A stretch of 64,000 nt of DNA from Trichostrongylus colubriformis (Eukaryota; Nematoda; Chromadorea; Rhabditida; Trichostrongylidae), in contig OZ022259.1 in assembly GCA_963978905.1 (NCBI GenBank), positions 7,130,001 through 7,194,000 on the forward strand, written 5' to 3'. Position 1 is the stretch's first letter. Each line of letters opens with the position of its first letter. The notes beneath the pieces were generated by a model. The model saw nothing but the letters and a program-made list of their open reading frames with translations. It had not been told where the DNA came from and made no database searches. Positions 23,301-31,913 of this stretch are shown here, piece by piece. The translations under genes were made by a program, and so were the position numbers.

Positions 23301-26300
23301 ACATTAGCTTCCAGTGGGTATAGGCAATGACCGCAAATTTCAACGCACCGCATTATTACCCATCTATCGATTGCGCCCGAATCTGTGGCATGTGGCACGT
23401 ACCCAGCACATACCGCGCTTGCATGGAGGTGAAACTAGCCCAGGAGGTGTCGGCCGACCACTGTGAGACTTTGACGATTAGTTTCAATGGCAGTTTACCA
23501 AAAATGCCAGTAACTTTTGCTCCACCCCCTAGCGTTCAATTAATTGTGAAATATATGTCATTCCTGAAAGGGTAATTTGTGGATCACTGCCTATTCTGGG
23601 GTGGGGTCACTAGGTCGAATTTGCGCTTGCGGCGTCGCCTCGCGGTATGAGCCGTTGGGAATTCCGCTCAAGACGCAATGGACTGGTACTGTAAGGCCGC
23701 GGTTATACTTTACGTGTCTGCGGCAGTGCGTGGCCGCGTATCTTGCGTCTCCACACTGCCTCGTTGCCTGCGTCATGTCTGCACCTCCCCCGTGCCACTC
23801 CCTCTCGCTGCCTGTGAGAGAGAGTGGCACGGGGGAGGTGCAGAGATGACGCAGGCAACGAGGCAGTGTGGAGACGCAAGATACGCGGCCACGCCCTGCC
23901 GCAGACACGTAAAGTATGACCGCGGCCTAAGGGACATGTAAAGATTGCGAGTTGAAAGCTTTGGGAGTTCGCCTACCTTTAAAAGTCCCTGACGGTACCA
24001 GCTCATTGCGTCTTGAGCGGAATTCCAAACGACTTGTACTTGCCGCGCTGCTCGCCGCGGGCGGTCGCGCGGAAATTCGACCTAGCGACCTCCACCCCCT
24101 ATTCTGCTACTGCAGTCACTGTCACTCTAGCGACTTTCTTTTCTCTTTCAAGGAGTTACTGTCTATGTGAACAATGTGCAGAAAGGCCAGTCCGAAATCT
24201 TCGTGGTGCTCGACGGAGCGCAGATTGGACTTAGGATCAGAGAATCATATGCGATTGATATTGACAGAAAATTCAACTACATGGAAAGTCTCGGTTTGCT
24301 GGATGTACAAATATCGGTTCCACCTCAGTATAAAGTCCTCAGTGTAAGTCCTTTTTCACATATTTAGCACATTGACGCGATGAATTTGTTTCAGCAGCCA
24401 GGAATAACGCGAACTGCGGACACTCCTCGTGTCGAGGGTCTTATCAATCCGTTTCCGGAAGAGCCGTTTCAGCAGCAGTTTTCCCAGCTTACGTGGACCA
24501 GTGTCAACGATCAAAGCATTCGTGGACAACTTATGAAGTGTAGGTTTTGCCACCTCATGAAGAATGAAAATAGCCGAACAAGCCTGCATTCAGCGCTGTA
24601 TAGTTGAATTTCGACCAATGGCACAGTACATTGATAGGAGATGCTTCACGTAGCACATAATTTTATCCTTTTCATGACTATGGTTGCTTTTGCTATCTGT
24701 GAGCTACGGAGGAAAGCCAAACATCCAAGCGAACAAAAATGTCGCATTTCGTAATGGAGAGCACGCTATAGGGCCCGGGGCTCAGTCCTCCTGCCTGCTG
24801 CGTTTCGGCAGCACCACTCATTGAAGTGAGGCCGCATGTGCCGGGTATTGCCGCCGCATGTCACAGATCTGCCTGGCTTCGATCACTACACTAGTGATGT
24901 GGAACACACAAAAAACATCCGCCACATAACTTATGTGGAAACCAGAGGCCCGACTCTCCGTTGTTTTTCGAACGGCCACGCTTTTTTATCCTACTCTGCC
25001 TACAACTGGAATGTAGCGTCAGACACATTATTCGGACTTTACGAGGCAGAGTGGCATAGGCGGAGACGCAGAGATACGAGCCACGCTCTGCCGCCGGCAG
25101 CACCGCAAAGTATGACCGCGGCCTAACAATAAGCTCTCCACAATCCATGTGAACTCTTCGCTCTATCAGTGATTGATAACTATAGGAACTATGCACTTTT
25201 TGAATTTCACACTCATGGTGGGCCTACGGGTCTTTTGTATTGGAAACTAGAACTGTACTAAAGAAAGGAGTCATAATAAGGAGGTGAAGATGGAATCGTT
25301 TAAAATTTCCGTTTCAAAGTTTTCTTTTTAAAAGTGAAGGGCGGTCGCTATGCTATGCTCCCTTGTCTTACAGCCCTTGAAGATGCTGTGAGAGAGGGGC
25401 ATAGCAGCGAATTCAGGACACTCGAGCCTGTTGTCTTGCTTAGCTTCTCGGGATTTAACTTTGTGGTGCTATCGTAATGATCATGGGGGGAGGGGCATTT
25501 TACTGCGGACATTATTTTTACCTAAGCCTAGCGGTGAGAAGTAACTCCGTCTTTCCTCCACTGAGGCTTGGCCAAAAATATACAACTGAATGTGCAGGTT
25601 GACCCTTCAAAGATCCCTCCAAAATGCTTAAATGCGCAACTTTTTATTAGATATCCCCCTTATTACGATGGCACCACTTTGTGACGTCCAATTTCCGCCC
25701 GACTTTTTCATTCTCCACATCCAATTTCTACATAAAAATGAGCCGCAACTTGGAAAATTGTTTTTTTATTCATATTCATTTCCATAAACCTCTTGAGATG
25801 TGATTTTTAAAATTTTAAAAATATAAAACAGTGATCGCTAATAGATTGGGAAATAAAGTACAGACTATATTTGAAATGAGCTCGAGGTGACGTTTACTGC
25901 CAGACCTCCTCGTTCGCACCGCCGGTGCTCAGCCGGTACTTGCGAAGAAGACTTAACTGAGGTCCATCTCAAAAAATAGTTATTTATGTAGAAGGCCTAT
26001 TGTCTGACACAAACCAATTTAACTGCTCGATAGTACATACTAGGTGCTTCTTTATGTATTTAACCACATAGGTTTCTGAGAACTAGTAAACGCTAGGGAG
26101 GAACGGGTGTGCGCAGATATGACGGAAAATCGCGTGGCCGCTCTGGGTTAGCGGCGCGGCGAGTGCGAGTGCCAGTGGCAGGGCATGGCAGCCTTCAAGA
26201 GAGGCAGTGTGGCATGGGTAGAAGCACACAGGTGACGCAGCCATGCTCTGCCGGACTCCCAGAGCAATCGATTCGCAAGTCGTACTGGTGGCGCCGCGAG

Positions 26301-29300
26301 TGAAACGCCGCGCCGCGAGTGAAACGCCGCGCCGCGAGTGAAACGCCGCGAGGCGAATCTCCGTCATATCTGCACACACCCGGGAGAAACTTAACATTTT
26401 GTGGAATGCAGTTTTCCGCGTACACTTATTCAGACAAAATCAAAGGTGAAATGGAGACGATGAATGTGAATTTGCAAGCCGATGACGTCTCGGACCTCTT
26501 CGCATCCAGAAGTGACAGAGAAAACTTGTTCCAGGTATTTCTTTTCTCAGCAACGTTAATCAAATCACAGCTCCCTGAAAATTAATATTTTAGGCCTATG
26601 CTGATCACTTTTTGAAAGGGCCTGTGTACAAAATGGCATCTAAATATCAGACGTATGTGAAAGTCAATGATCCTCTCGATCTAAATAATCTAGTCCTACC
26701 CATTTTCAGGAGTCGGTACGCTTTCCATCCACAAAACGAGAACGACTTCAGAAATTTTCTGGCATTCTGTAGGACTCCAAGAAGTGCGTCATTTTCAGGT
26801 TGATCAGGAAAGACCTTCCTTCTTGGAACCTTCCTCTTTGGAAAGAAACCCTTGGGGAGGTGCATCCGAGAGCGGAAAAAAATGATGGGAGAAAGCAAAA
26901 TCTCACTTTGTTTAGGAGATCCAGACTATGAGTATCCAGAGGAAAGGCAGATGTACCTGCGCTGCCCTACCGATCTCGCTTCGTTGGAGTCTGACTGTGG
27001 GAACGATGTTGCCTGCCTCTACGATTCTGTCATGTTACAGGTGGATTTACTAATTTATTGATGCAAAGCCCTTAAAACCTTTAGGAACAATTTTTTAAGG
27101 CTCGATTGCTTGGTGACGAAGCGCGGATGTCTTACAATTACTATCTCACTCAACGGATAGAGGGAGCAGCTCGATGTAAGTGCTTTATCATTATTGAAAT
27201 AGGGGGCTCGAAATCTTGTGCGATTTAGAGAAATCTACACATGCGAAGTTCGCCGCGAAAAAACAATCCGGCTAGATACAGCTCCTGAAAGAAACGTCCG
27301 ATGGCGTGGGCATCCTAGGGGGTGGGAATTCTAGAAGACTCCAGGAGTAAAGAGGCGTTGATCACGTGGGCAGGGGCGCGGGGTGAGAAGCAAAACATCA
27401 TTGGACCTGGGAAACTACGCTCATGTCGCCGACAGCTCTTCAAAGGTTGCTTGGCGGGATTTCAAACTAATTGCTCTTTTTCCAGTTTTCCGATTTGGAA
27501 CAAAGGGCAACCCTCGGTTCCTTACGTGTTCATTTAATGTGTTGTATCTAAAAGAGGAATTCGAATCGCGAATCTCCATCGATGATTCCCCAAAAGGCAT
27601 TGGGAGGGGTAAGGAGGAAGTGAGAACTGGGAATAAATGTCCTCTCTAAGCAAGCCCCCCCCCCCCTTCAGAAGAGGTGATCTGTGGCGAAACTTGCAAA
27701 AAACTAGCGCGGCTTGGGGTTATCACGATCCCACTGCCCAGCTTGTCGTTTTGCACTTCATCAGACGGGGGGCAGGACAGTCGACCGGCTAGTTTAGCCT
27801 CCACGCGTCTGCAGTCTACCCTTGATTAGTGACGCAGAGGGACGCGAAAGACAAGGGGTATTTCGGGTACCCTGCTCATCGGTTTTTTCGCTGTTTTACT
27901 TCTTTCTCTATTGTTGCACTGCTGAGCACCTCTTCTTTCATATTCCTCAAACCGCTGATTAACCCCTTTCGGTGCCTTTACAGGAACCGGAAGGGGGTCT
28001 GAAACAAGAGAAAGATGCAAGGAAATGAGCATTTTGCAATGAACACTCAAGGTAAGAAGCGATAATAGGCGAAAAAATCCGGACTCAAAAGCACGACGCT
28101 GCGGTGTGTATTCGCATCCCATTTGCATAAGCGCATCCATTCCGAGTTGTCCGCTGTAGGAGACGGGCCGTGGGCCAACGTTAGTTGTAGCACCTGACTC
28201 CGAGCGCAGTGGAGTGGCCATTCCCAACTACATTAGCATTCATGTAGGTACATCTAGAAACAATATAAGAAAGAACAAAGGAAAAAGTAAAGGAAAAACA
28301 AATCTATAACAGAAACATTTTCTTTTGGCACCATGCCAAGGCGTCAAATTGGGAGTTTGTGCAATGGCGGTCACCTAAACTCGTCCACACTACGTCTGTT
28401 CTACCGTAAGCCAAAATTACCCCCTTCTGGTGTCTTTGAGTATATACTAATAGTTGATCTAATCCTAGTGGTAAGGGCCATTTCCAGGCTTTTCTGGTAC
28501 CGATAAGCTAGCCCTATGGTGAATAAGGTTCAGCTGCCGGAAGCGAAAATTTTTAAACCGTGTCTGTGCCAGCTATGCCAACTAGCGTTACACATCTCCA
28601 TGCTGTCTAATAGTACTCAATGCCATTCATCTGTTACAGACAACTCATGTGGTGCGATGAACATCGAATACCCGGAATATCTGATCAAGGGACCATCAAG
28701 TGGTGAACCGGCCTATCTGGAAGGCGACAAGCTCTCATTCAGCTGTTTCCAAACGCATATCATCAAAGGAGATATAGAGTTTCAGTGTAAGTCACAGGAC
28801 GAAGAAGTGGTAAAGTAATCTGAATGTACTAAAAAAAACGAGTTGCAGGTCAAAAGATCAGAAATGAGTACGATAATTCATGGAGGATGCAATGGACTCA
28901 AGGAGGACAACCGTGGTGCAGACACAGGTTACTGCTTGCGTATTTCACTTCACTTTCGCCTGTCGAGACACTTAGGGAAGCCTGTCCAATACTGAATCTT
29001 TATTGAAGTTTTTGGAGTCTTTTCACGTTTAAAGACTAGGGAGTGACCTTTCTAACACTCACACAACCGGAACGAACACTTTACTGAGTTTTTCCTTTTT
29101 TTACTATGTGCTGTATTCTCTAACACGATGATTGTTTACTTCAGAGCTAAAGATAATATACTTGTGTGGTTGCAATGGATGTCTATCGCCTTGGCGATTG
29201 TTCTCGTACTCATCGGCATATTCGCAATCTTCTGGATCATCAAGCAGTCGGATCGAAAAAAACGAAGTTCACCACCCAGGAGCACCAGTGTTGTTGGACC

Positions 29301-29900
29301 CGAAGCGGTAAGCGGGGTTCGTAGACATTGTGACTTTTCACAATGTTTAGGGTTGTGCGTCAGTATTGCCCAACTAAGTCACCGCGTCACGCGAACGAAG
29401 TCACCGCGCGCGGCAAGTTTCTTGGGTCCCATTGGGGATTGATCACCACCTCGCGTGACCTGGCTTAGTAGGACAACCTTGGCTTACACCCCAATGTTTG
29501 GACTATACCTCCTTTAGGGCTGAAATTTTCTTTGAAACGTCTCAGCGACAGCAATGTTTTCTCATAATGTCAAAGTATTTCTGAGAAGGTCCCACCTCTC
29601 ATTTCCTTTCAGCCTTGCTTTTGTTATTTAGGAGCCGTTAACCGTATATGAGAAGCCAAGGCCGTTACCACAACCATCAGAGGCCTCAGATATCCCGATG
29701 TTTGAACGAGAACCGAGAACTCGTCCTACTGGCCTACCTAGAGCGCTGTAAGTCACTACACTTTTGTGGTATCGGAATGCAGTACTACAAGGAAAGGTAG
29801 GAGAATAATTTTCAGCTCTCCGCCTGACTACTCAGCGAGATCGTCACCTAGTCGACGCACTTCTCCTCTTACTCGTCCACCGGAGTTTTCAACCGTTTGA
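5311..29900 (+). CDS. Mesh/SUSD2-like membrane protein (NIDO, IPT, AMOP, VWD-like, Sushi, TM)
   Basis: Large single-pass type I protein of the Mesh/SUSD2/MUC4 group; Drosophila Mesh organises smooth septate junctions in gut epithelium, so a junctional or apical role is inferred. I traced 36 exons, about 1,390 codons, in compatible phase; coordinates are in the block entries below. The start at 5311 is chosen because it begins a clear signal peptide (MYGG, then a Leu run) and no earlier in-frame exon was seen. Domain order: signal peptide, NIDO (exons to 11545), Ig-like/IPT and linker (11870-18190), AMOP (19333-20905), VWD-like (21721-24539), a Cys-containing segment, Sushi (28640-28927), transmembrane helix and tail (29145-29900, TGA). 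C. elegans K03H1.5 is, from memory, the likely counterpart. One exon between 15565 and 18085 is missing because the phases do not join. No poly(A) signal was recognised near 29900. Confidence 0.88.
6377..6556. mobile_element. Degenerate family A hairpin MITE
   Basis: Left end gagttcatactccgcg and right end tataaacgcggctc are decayed family A termini. The interior keeps gccacgccctgccg and gaggcgcagaga shared with other members. It lies in intron 3 of the Mesh-like gene. Confidence 0.5.
7400..7735. repeat. Family D interspersed repeat copy
   Basis: Contains the family D markers gaagaggcaatctgtggcgaaac, a short GC-rich block, and the tail gccgttttatccgttctttctcgttgttgcactg. Similar markers in the same order occur at 9380-9640, 27590-27960 and 42425-43095. 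Non-coding; nature unknown. Confidence 0.45.
7754..8165 (+). repeat. Two-copy tandem duplication, period about 211 bp
   Basis: The block starting aatcctttccatgtctttga at 7761 recurs at 7972. Both copies share ggaattactc, agcgccaaattat, aaatatc and ttggcatt in order. A run of G (about 7951-7966, broken once) separates them. The copies differ at many positions, so the duplication is not recent. It lies in intron 3 of the Mesh-like gene. Confidence 0.7.
9380..9640. repeat. Family D interspersed repeat copy
   Basis: Contains tgtggcgaaatccccgttga, an internal palindrome aaaagcgcgctttttcgcg, the segment gttagtgatgcagaggagacg, and a pyrimidine-rich tail matching the other family D copies. It lies in the intron between Mesh-like exons 5 and 6. 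Confidence 0.45.
11055..11155. mobile_element. Family A hairpin MITE, 101 bp, with TCA target duplication
   Basis: A compact palindrome: GGCCGCGTTCATACTTTGCG at the left and its exact complement at the right, with gacgtcgtcgccgcctg pairing internally. TCA directly flanks both ends (11052-11054 and 11156-11158), a 3-bp target duplication. It lies in the intron between Mesh-like exons 7 and 8. Confidence 0.88.
12350..12690. repeat. Family C element, diverged
   Basis: The left piece (gtcgattggtcgaattttcg) and right piece (tctaaaggtcccttacggtacc... gattcgactaattgac) match the arms of the 4660-4972 element in inverted orientation, separated by about 150 bp of unrelated sequence. Located in the intron 11935-13080 of the Mesh-like gene. 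Confidence 0.55.
14852..15090. mobile_element. Family B MITE (Mutator-like)
   Basis: Ends GGTGTGTGCAG and CTGCACACACC are inverted repeats. The flanks carry a 10-bp direct repeat ctttctgcct on both sides, typical in size for Mutator-like target duplications. The interior has the paired GC-rich blocks seen in the other family B copies. Located in the intron between Mesh-like exons 13 and 14. Confidence 0.72.
15905..16230 (+). other. Unresolved open frames in the Mesh-like intron
   Basis: Two overlapping + frames stay open here, one reading LLPFFPRKALADLESGEGHG around 16046-16105. Neither has a start, splice sites or phase that fits the flanking Mesh-like exons, and neither matches a family I recognise. 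It could be a decayed mobile-element gene. Confidence 0.2.
16430..16740. repeat. Family F interspersed repeat copy
   Basis: Shares gcatgcaaagttt, a cgc-rich segment, gaggagcaaagaggcg and cattgggcgcgaaa with sequences at 20030-20290 and 27244-27540, in the same order. Non-coding and diverged; nature unknown. Confidence 0.4.
17414..17698. mobile_element. Family B MITE (Mutator-like)
   Basis: It opens GGGTGTGTGCACTCATGACGG and closes gtcatatgtgcgcacacccc. The immediate flanks share tttttctt, an 8-bp direct repeat. The interior carries the family B blocks ggcagggcatggcagccttc and ctccgccggctc. Located in the unresolved intron of the Mesh-like gene. Confidence 0.7.
19029..19300 (+). repeat. tRNA-derived SINE
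   Basis: The 5' part resembles an RNA polymerase III promoter: a box A-like tggtatagtgacagg and a box B-like ggggatctaatcctg about 35 bp later. The body (aaaagcactgacctgtacatcgg... ccaccacgattctgaa) is shared with the copy at 21001-21290 and with the split copy at 34013-34862. It lies in the intron just before Mesh-like exon 17. Confidence 0.7.
20094..20157. repeat. Two-copy 32-bp tandem repeat
   Basis: The 32-nt unit beginning ctggggccgatggggtgtgg occurs twice head to tail with no change. It lies within a family F copy in the Mesh-like intron 19864-20634. Confidence 0.85.
20198..20272. repeat. GC-rich hairpin
   Basis: gacggcggtcggagacgcag pairs with the later tgcgtctccgaccgtc, and tgggcgcg pairs with cgcgccca at the tip. 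About 75 nt, few mismatches, no target duplication recognised. Confidence 0.65.
21001..21290 (+). repeat. tRNA-derived SINE
   Basis: A diverged copy of the 19029 SINE. Box A-like tggcgtagtggcagg is followed by box B-like gcttgaatcaaatc, then gaccatcgg-type body sequence and ggccacatcgcattcaccacc. It lies in the intron 20906-21720 of the Mesh-like gene, in the same orientation as the gene. Confidence 0.7.
22410..22636. mobile_element. Family B-related inverted-repeat element
   Basis: Ends acttacgccagaaaaccgcg and cgattttctggcgtaagt are inverted. The interior matches family B (ggcaggacatggcagtcttc, gcgtgacgcagccacgctct), but the outer termini differ from the GGGTGTG ends of the other copies and no flanking direct repeat was recognised. 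Possibly a sub-family. Confidence 0.6.
23596..24095. repeat. Family C element split by a family A MITE
   Basis: The left arm (ggtcgaatttgcgcttgcgg... ggactggtactg) and right arm (ctgacggtaccagctcattg... gaaattcgacc) are inverted copies of family C. The left arm is interrupted at the gtaaggg motif by the family A element at 23695-23927, after which gggacatgtaaagattg resumes. Located in the intron between Mesh-like exons 25 and 26. Confidence 0.7.
23695..23927. mobile_element. Family A hairpin MITE, 233 bp, TAA target duplication
   Basis: An almost perfect long hairpin: GGCCGCGGTTATACTTTACG at the left against cgtaaagtatgaccgcggcc at the right, with the centre pairing through ctctctcgctg and gagagagagt. 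TAA flanks both ends (23692-23694 and 23928-23930). It is inserted inside a family C element. Confidence 0.9.
25046..25124. mobile_element. Truncated family A MITE (right half)
   Basis: Only the right half is present: ggcagagtggcataggcgga through gccacgctctgccgcc to cgcaaagtatgaccgcggcc, followed by taa. Located in the intron between Mesh-like exons 27 and 28. Confidence 0.6.
25575..25745. repeat. Interspersed repeat shared with 32640-32770
   Basis: cttcaaagatccctccaaaatgct, then gcgcaactttttattagata and atggcaccactttgtg, match 32650-32760 (cttcaaagatctctacgaga, gagctactttttataagctg). The copies are diverged. No protein family was recognised in either orientation. Confidence 0.35.
26105..26381. 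mobile_element. Family B MITE (Mutator-like) with a 19-bp triplication
   Basis: Ends GGGTGTGCGCAGATATGACGG and ccgtcatatctgcacacaccc are inverted. The flanks gggaggaac (left) and gggagaaac (right) form a 9-bp target duplication with one mismatch. The unit gccgcgagtgaaacgccgc is repeated three times exactly at 26293-26349. Located in the intron before Mesh-like exon 28. Confidence 0.75.
27244..27540. repeat. Family F interspersed repeat copy
   Basis: aagttcgccgcgaaaaaacaatccggctag... aggagtaaagaggcgttgatcacgtgggcaggg matches the 16430 and 20030 copies in order. It sits in the intron 27176-28639 of the Mesh-like gene, next to a family D copy. Confidence 0.4.
27590..27960. repeat. Family D interspersed repeat copy
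   Basis: Contains a C-run, then agaagaggtgatctgtggcgaaac, ctagcgcggcttggggttat, gattagtgacgcagagggac and the tail gttttacttctttctctattgttgcactgctgagcac. It is closely similar to 42425-43095. Located in a Mesh-like intron. Confidence 0.5.
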
Positions 29901-30130
29901 GATGACTTGCTTTTCGTACCACTACCTTGTCTGGGAGTCTGAACTTCGTCTTTTTAGTGCATATAATTGCACGACTATGATGATCTTTGAACAATATGCT
30001 CATAATGTTTTGTTTTGATTGTTTTTGTTTTTGAGTTAAATTATTCCATATACGGTGTAGTCATTTACGAGGGAACTAAACAGCACTTGTACGAAGTGCG
30101 AACCTTCTACCAGAAGAACATAAAAGGAAA

Positions 30131-30195
30131 TTACTTCATCTTGTATCCTCTTTTTGACAACAGTAGCTTCTGTCAAAAAGAGTTGTATGATGTAA
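30131..30195 (+). ncRNA. Small imperfect hairpin, possible miRNA-like precursor
   Basis: The arms beginning ttacttcatcttgtat and ending gttgtatgatgtaa pair imperfectly. The central ctctttttgaca / tgtcaaaaagag stem is perfect and closed by a loop of about 12 nt. Size and shape suit a pre-miRNA, but no known family is recognised. It could equally be a small MITE remnant. Confidence 0.25.
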
Positions 30196-30539
30196 GATGA
30201 GCGGAGTTGAGATGAAGCTCACTGATGCTCGAACGGTGAACATTTTGCCGTTGCGAGCGACAGATAAGCCAGAAGTTAACGTTAGGAAAAGTTGCAGTGT
30301 GATTCATCATGTGAGTCTTCTTATGAGTTCCAATTTAAAAGCAGCCTCAGGGGTAATTCGACTGTTTCATCCCTTCCAATCTTTGATACTGGCTGGCGGA
30401 CGTTTTCACCGCAAACCCGACACTTCGGGCACTACGTACTTTCGATCAATACGGCTTTAATACGATACGATAAGTATCATTCTGGACAATCGACACTAGG
30501 AGGCGGGGTCTGTCATCCAAAGGTGAGAACTATTTTCCT

Positions 30540-30690
30540 TTACGCCGTTTTCACCGCTCGGAAGTGCGCTTTTTCACCGGGATTTCGTCTGAGATAGCCT
30601 TCTTTGACCTATAGTTTCCATGTAGGTGACGGTGAATTTCTCAATGAGCACACTACTCCTTATGCTGTCTTCAACACTGGCTTAGCCCAA
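30540..30690. repeat. Interspersed repeat shared with 44636-44780
   Basis: Shares gctcggaagtgcgctttttcaccgggatttcg, atagcctt, ccatgtaggt and tgctgtctt in order with the second copy. Non-coding. Confidence 0.5.
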
Positions 30691-30829
30691 TTCCGTATTC
30701 CGATATCACTTGCATCGAAATGTTTCGACCACTAAACTGAGTGAAGTCTCGAAATGTAGATGTTTGCAGAAACCGGTTGAGCTAGCGCTCAGTACTGCCT
30801 TTTGTCGCGGATCAAAGGCATCCTTTAAC

Positions 30830-31690
30830 TACGCGTATGCAACGGTGGACTTGCGCACTCGAACCTCTCGTATCCAGAAGGCACCATGTGCCCCCAGACG
30901 CCCCACCAGAGACTCCCCGCCGGTCGCCGAGGCAGCCGGAGAGATGGACTCACCGTGAGGACCTAAGGGTCTTACTGACCTATACCATATGTGTGCTAAA
31001 CCCACTACACCGAAGGGCCGTCGGCCCCTGACCGTCACGTCACTGACAACCTGCACCGCAGTACCAAACATGACAAAGCACAACACATACATATATGACA
31101 CAGGATAACAAGGATATATGACACATACATAACATATAGGTTACACAATACAAATATATGATGCACATTTATTACGCAATAACGACAACATAATATATCA
31201 TACCTGACCCCCAAAGTTGCCTCCGCTAGGGTGACTCCCGACAGTCGGCTGACGTAGTAGACCCCCATTCGGCCGATGTTACGTTGCCATATGGCCGACG
31301 GTGTCTACATGGGGATCTAAAACACAGGCTGCCCCCAGTCGGGGAGCAGGGGTAGACACCGGCCAACTCATGTGCCAGCGCTCCACTACTCGAGAGCCAA
31401 GGTGCACCTCACCCCGAGTAGCATCATGGCGTTGCCCGGTGAAAACCGAGTGGCAGTTGGCAGCCGGCCTTGTTTAACGGCTTCGACCAGAGAGGGTGGG
31501 ACCACCGCACGCGCGAGACGCGACAAGCGGCGCCGCAGCGCGGATCGGGGAGCGCGGTGCCCCCGAGGCCATCGTCGCTGCGATCTGCGACAGCGTTTAT
31601 TACAGTGTGGATATGCGATATGGACTTGCTTAATATCAGTTGTCCGGTATCGGCTCAGAATTCTACCGAAAACTGAAATGGTATTTAATG
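30830..31690 (-). repeat. GC-rich block of probable mobile-element origin
   Basis: Compositionally unlike its surroundings: GC-rich on both sides of an AT-rich stretch at 31030-31200 that repeats acatacatatatgacac-like words. Long frames are open on both strands between 31372 and 31761; the - strand frame reads FSPGNAMMLLGVRCTLALE. I recognise no domain. Decayed non-LTR retrotransposon flank is one possibility. Confidence 0.3.
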
Positions 31691-31852
31691 AAGCCAAGAG
31701 AAGAAGCGATGTCACGAAAGGCGATGTTTGTTGTGGATTTACCATGCGATTAACCTGTTAGATGTTATCAGTAACATTGAGCTACTGGTGTTTCTCATTT
31801 AGAACTTACCCACACATTGACCTCCCCCATTTAACGACTTACAGTCGGGGTC

Positions 31853-31913
31853 ATGGTCCCTTACTCGTATATTCTACTAACACTATTTACAGAGACGAGT
31901 GAGTTGCTGTACG
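31853..31913 (+). CDS. Candidate signal-peptide exon of the serine protease (tentative)
   Basis: An ATG ten bases after a cttacag acceptor (a possible spliced-leader site) begins MVPYSYILLTLFTETSELLY, a short hydrophobic leader, and ends in phase 1 at a good donor (g|gtaagt). A possible next exon starts at 31975 after ttgcag and reads DAKSCGLQG. Its connection to the protease exons at 35877 is not established: intermediate phases were not resolved. Confidence 0.25.

Larger units (their letters stand above)
21721..24539 (+). other. Mesh-like gene, exons 21-27: VWD-like domain
   Basis: Exons 21721-21804, 21865-22000, 22084-22248, 22802-22892, 23044-23153, 24153-24343 and 24395-24539. Exon 22 holds LCCKFADFRCQLFYWRRPS. 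Exon 23 starts the VWD fold as GAGIVSTLNNRNFIFNEPG, where most relatives have a GDPH-type motif; that motif is absent here. Exons 25-26 give YFDNMYIQRFRG followed by VTVYVNN, the usual VWD core. Family B, C and A elements sit in the introns 22249-22801 and 23154-24152. Confidence 0.83.
26434..29900 (+). other. Mesh-like gene, exons 28-37: Sushi domain, TM helix, cytoplasmic tail
   Basis: Exons 26434-26534, 26594-26652, 26710-26798, 26916-27040, 27085-27175, 28640-28786, 28849-28927, 29145-29307, 29632-29747 and 29816-29900. The Sushi module runs from SCGAMNIEYP through GDKLSFSCF and DIEFQC to GGQPWC. Exon 35 encodes a single membrane helix (SIALAIVLVLIGIFAIFW) followed by the stop-transfer KQSDRKKR. 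The tail is rich in Pro, Ser and Arg and includes SPPDYS (a PPxY motif) and ends FSTV, a class I PDZ-ligand pattern. Exon 32 is extended to 27085, giving EQFFKARLLG in frame. Confidence 0.88.
29901..31842. other. Intergenic region downstream of the Mesh-like gene
   Basis: It should contain the Mesh-like 3' UTR, but no AATAAA is evident. It holds a 65-nt hairpin at 30131-30195, a repeat at 30540-30690 shared with 44636-44780, and a GC-rich block at about 30830-31690 whose centre (31030-31200) is AT-rich and repetitive. No gene can be supported. Confidence 0.5.
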
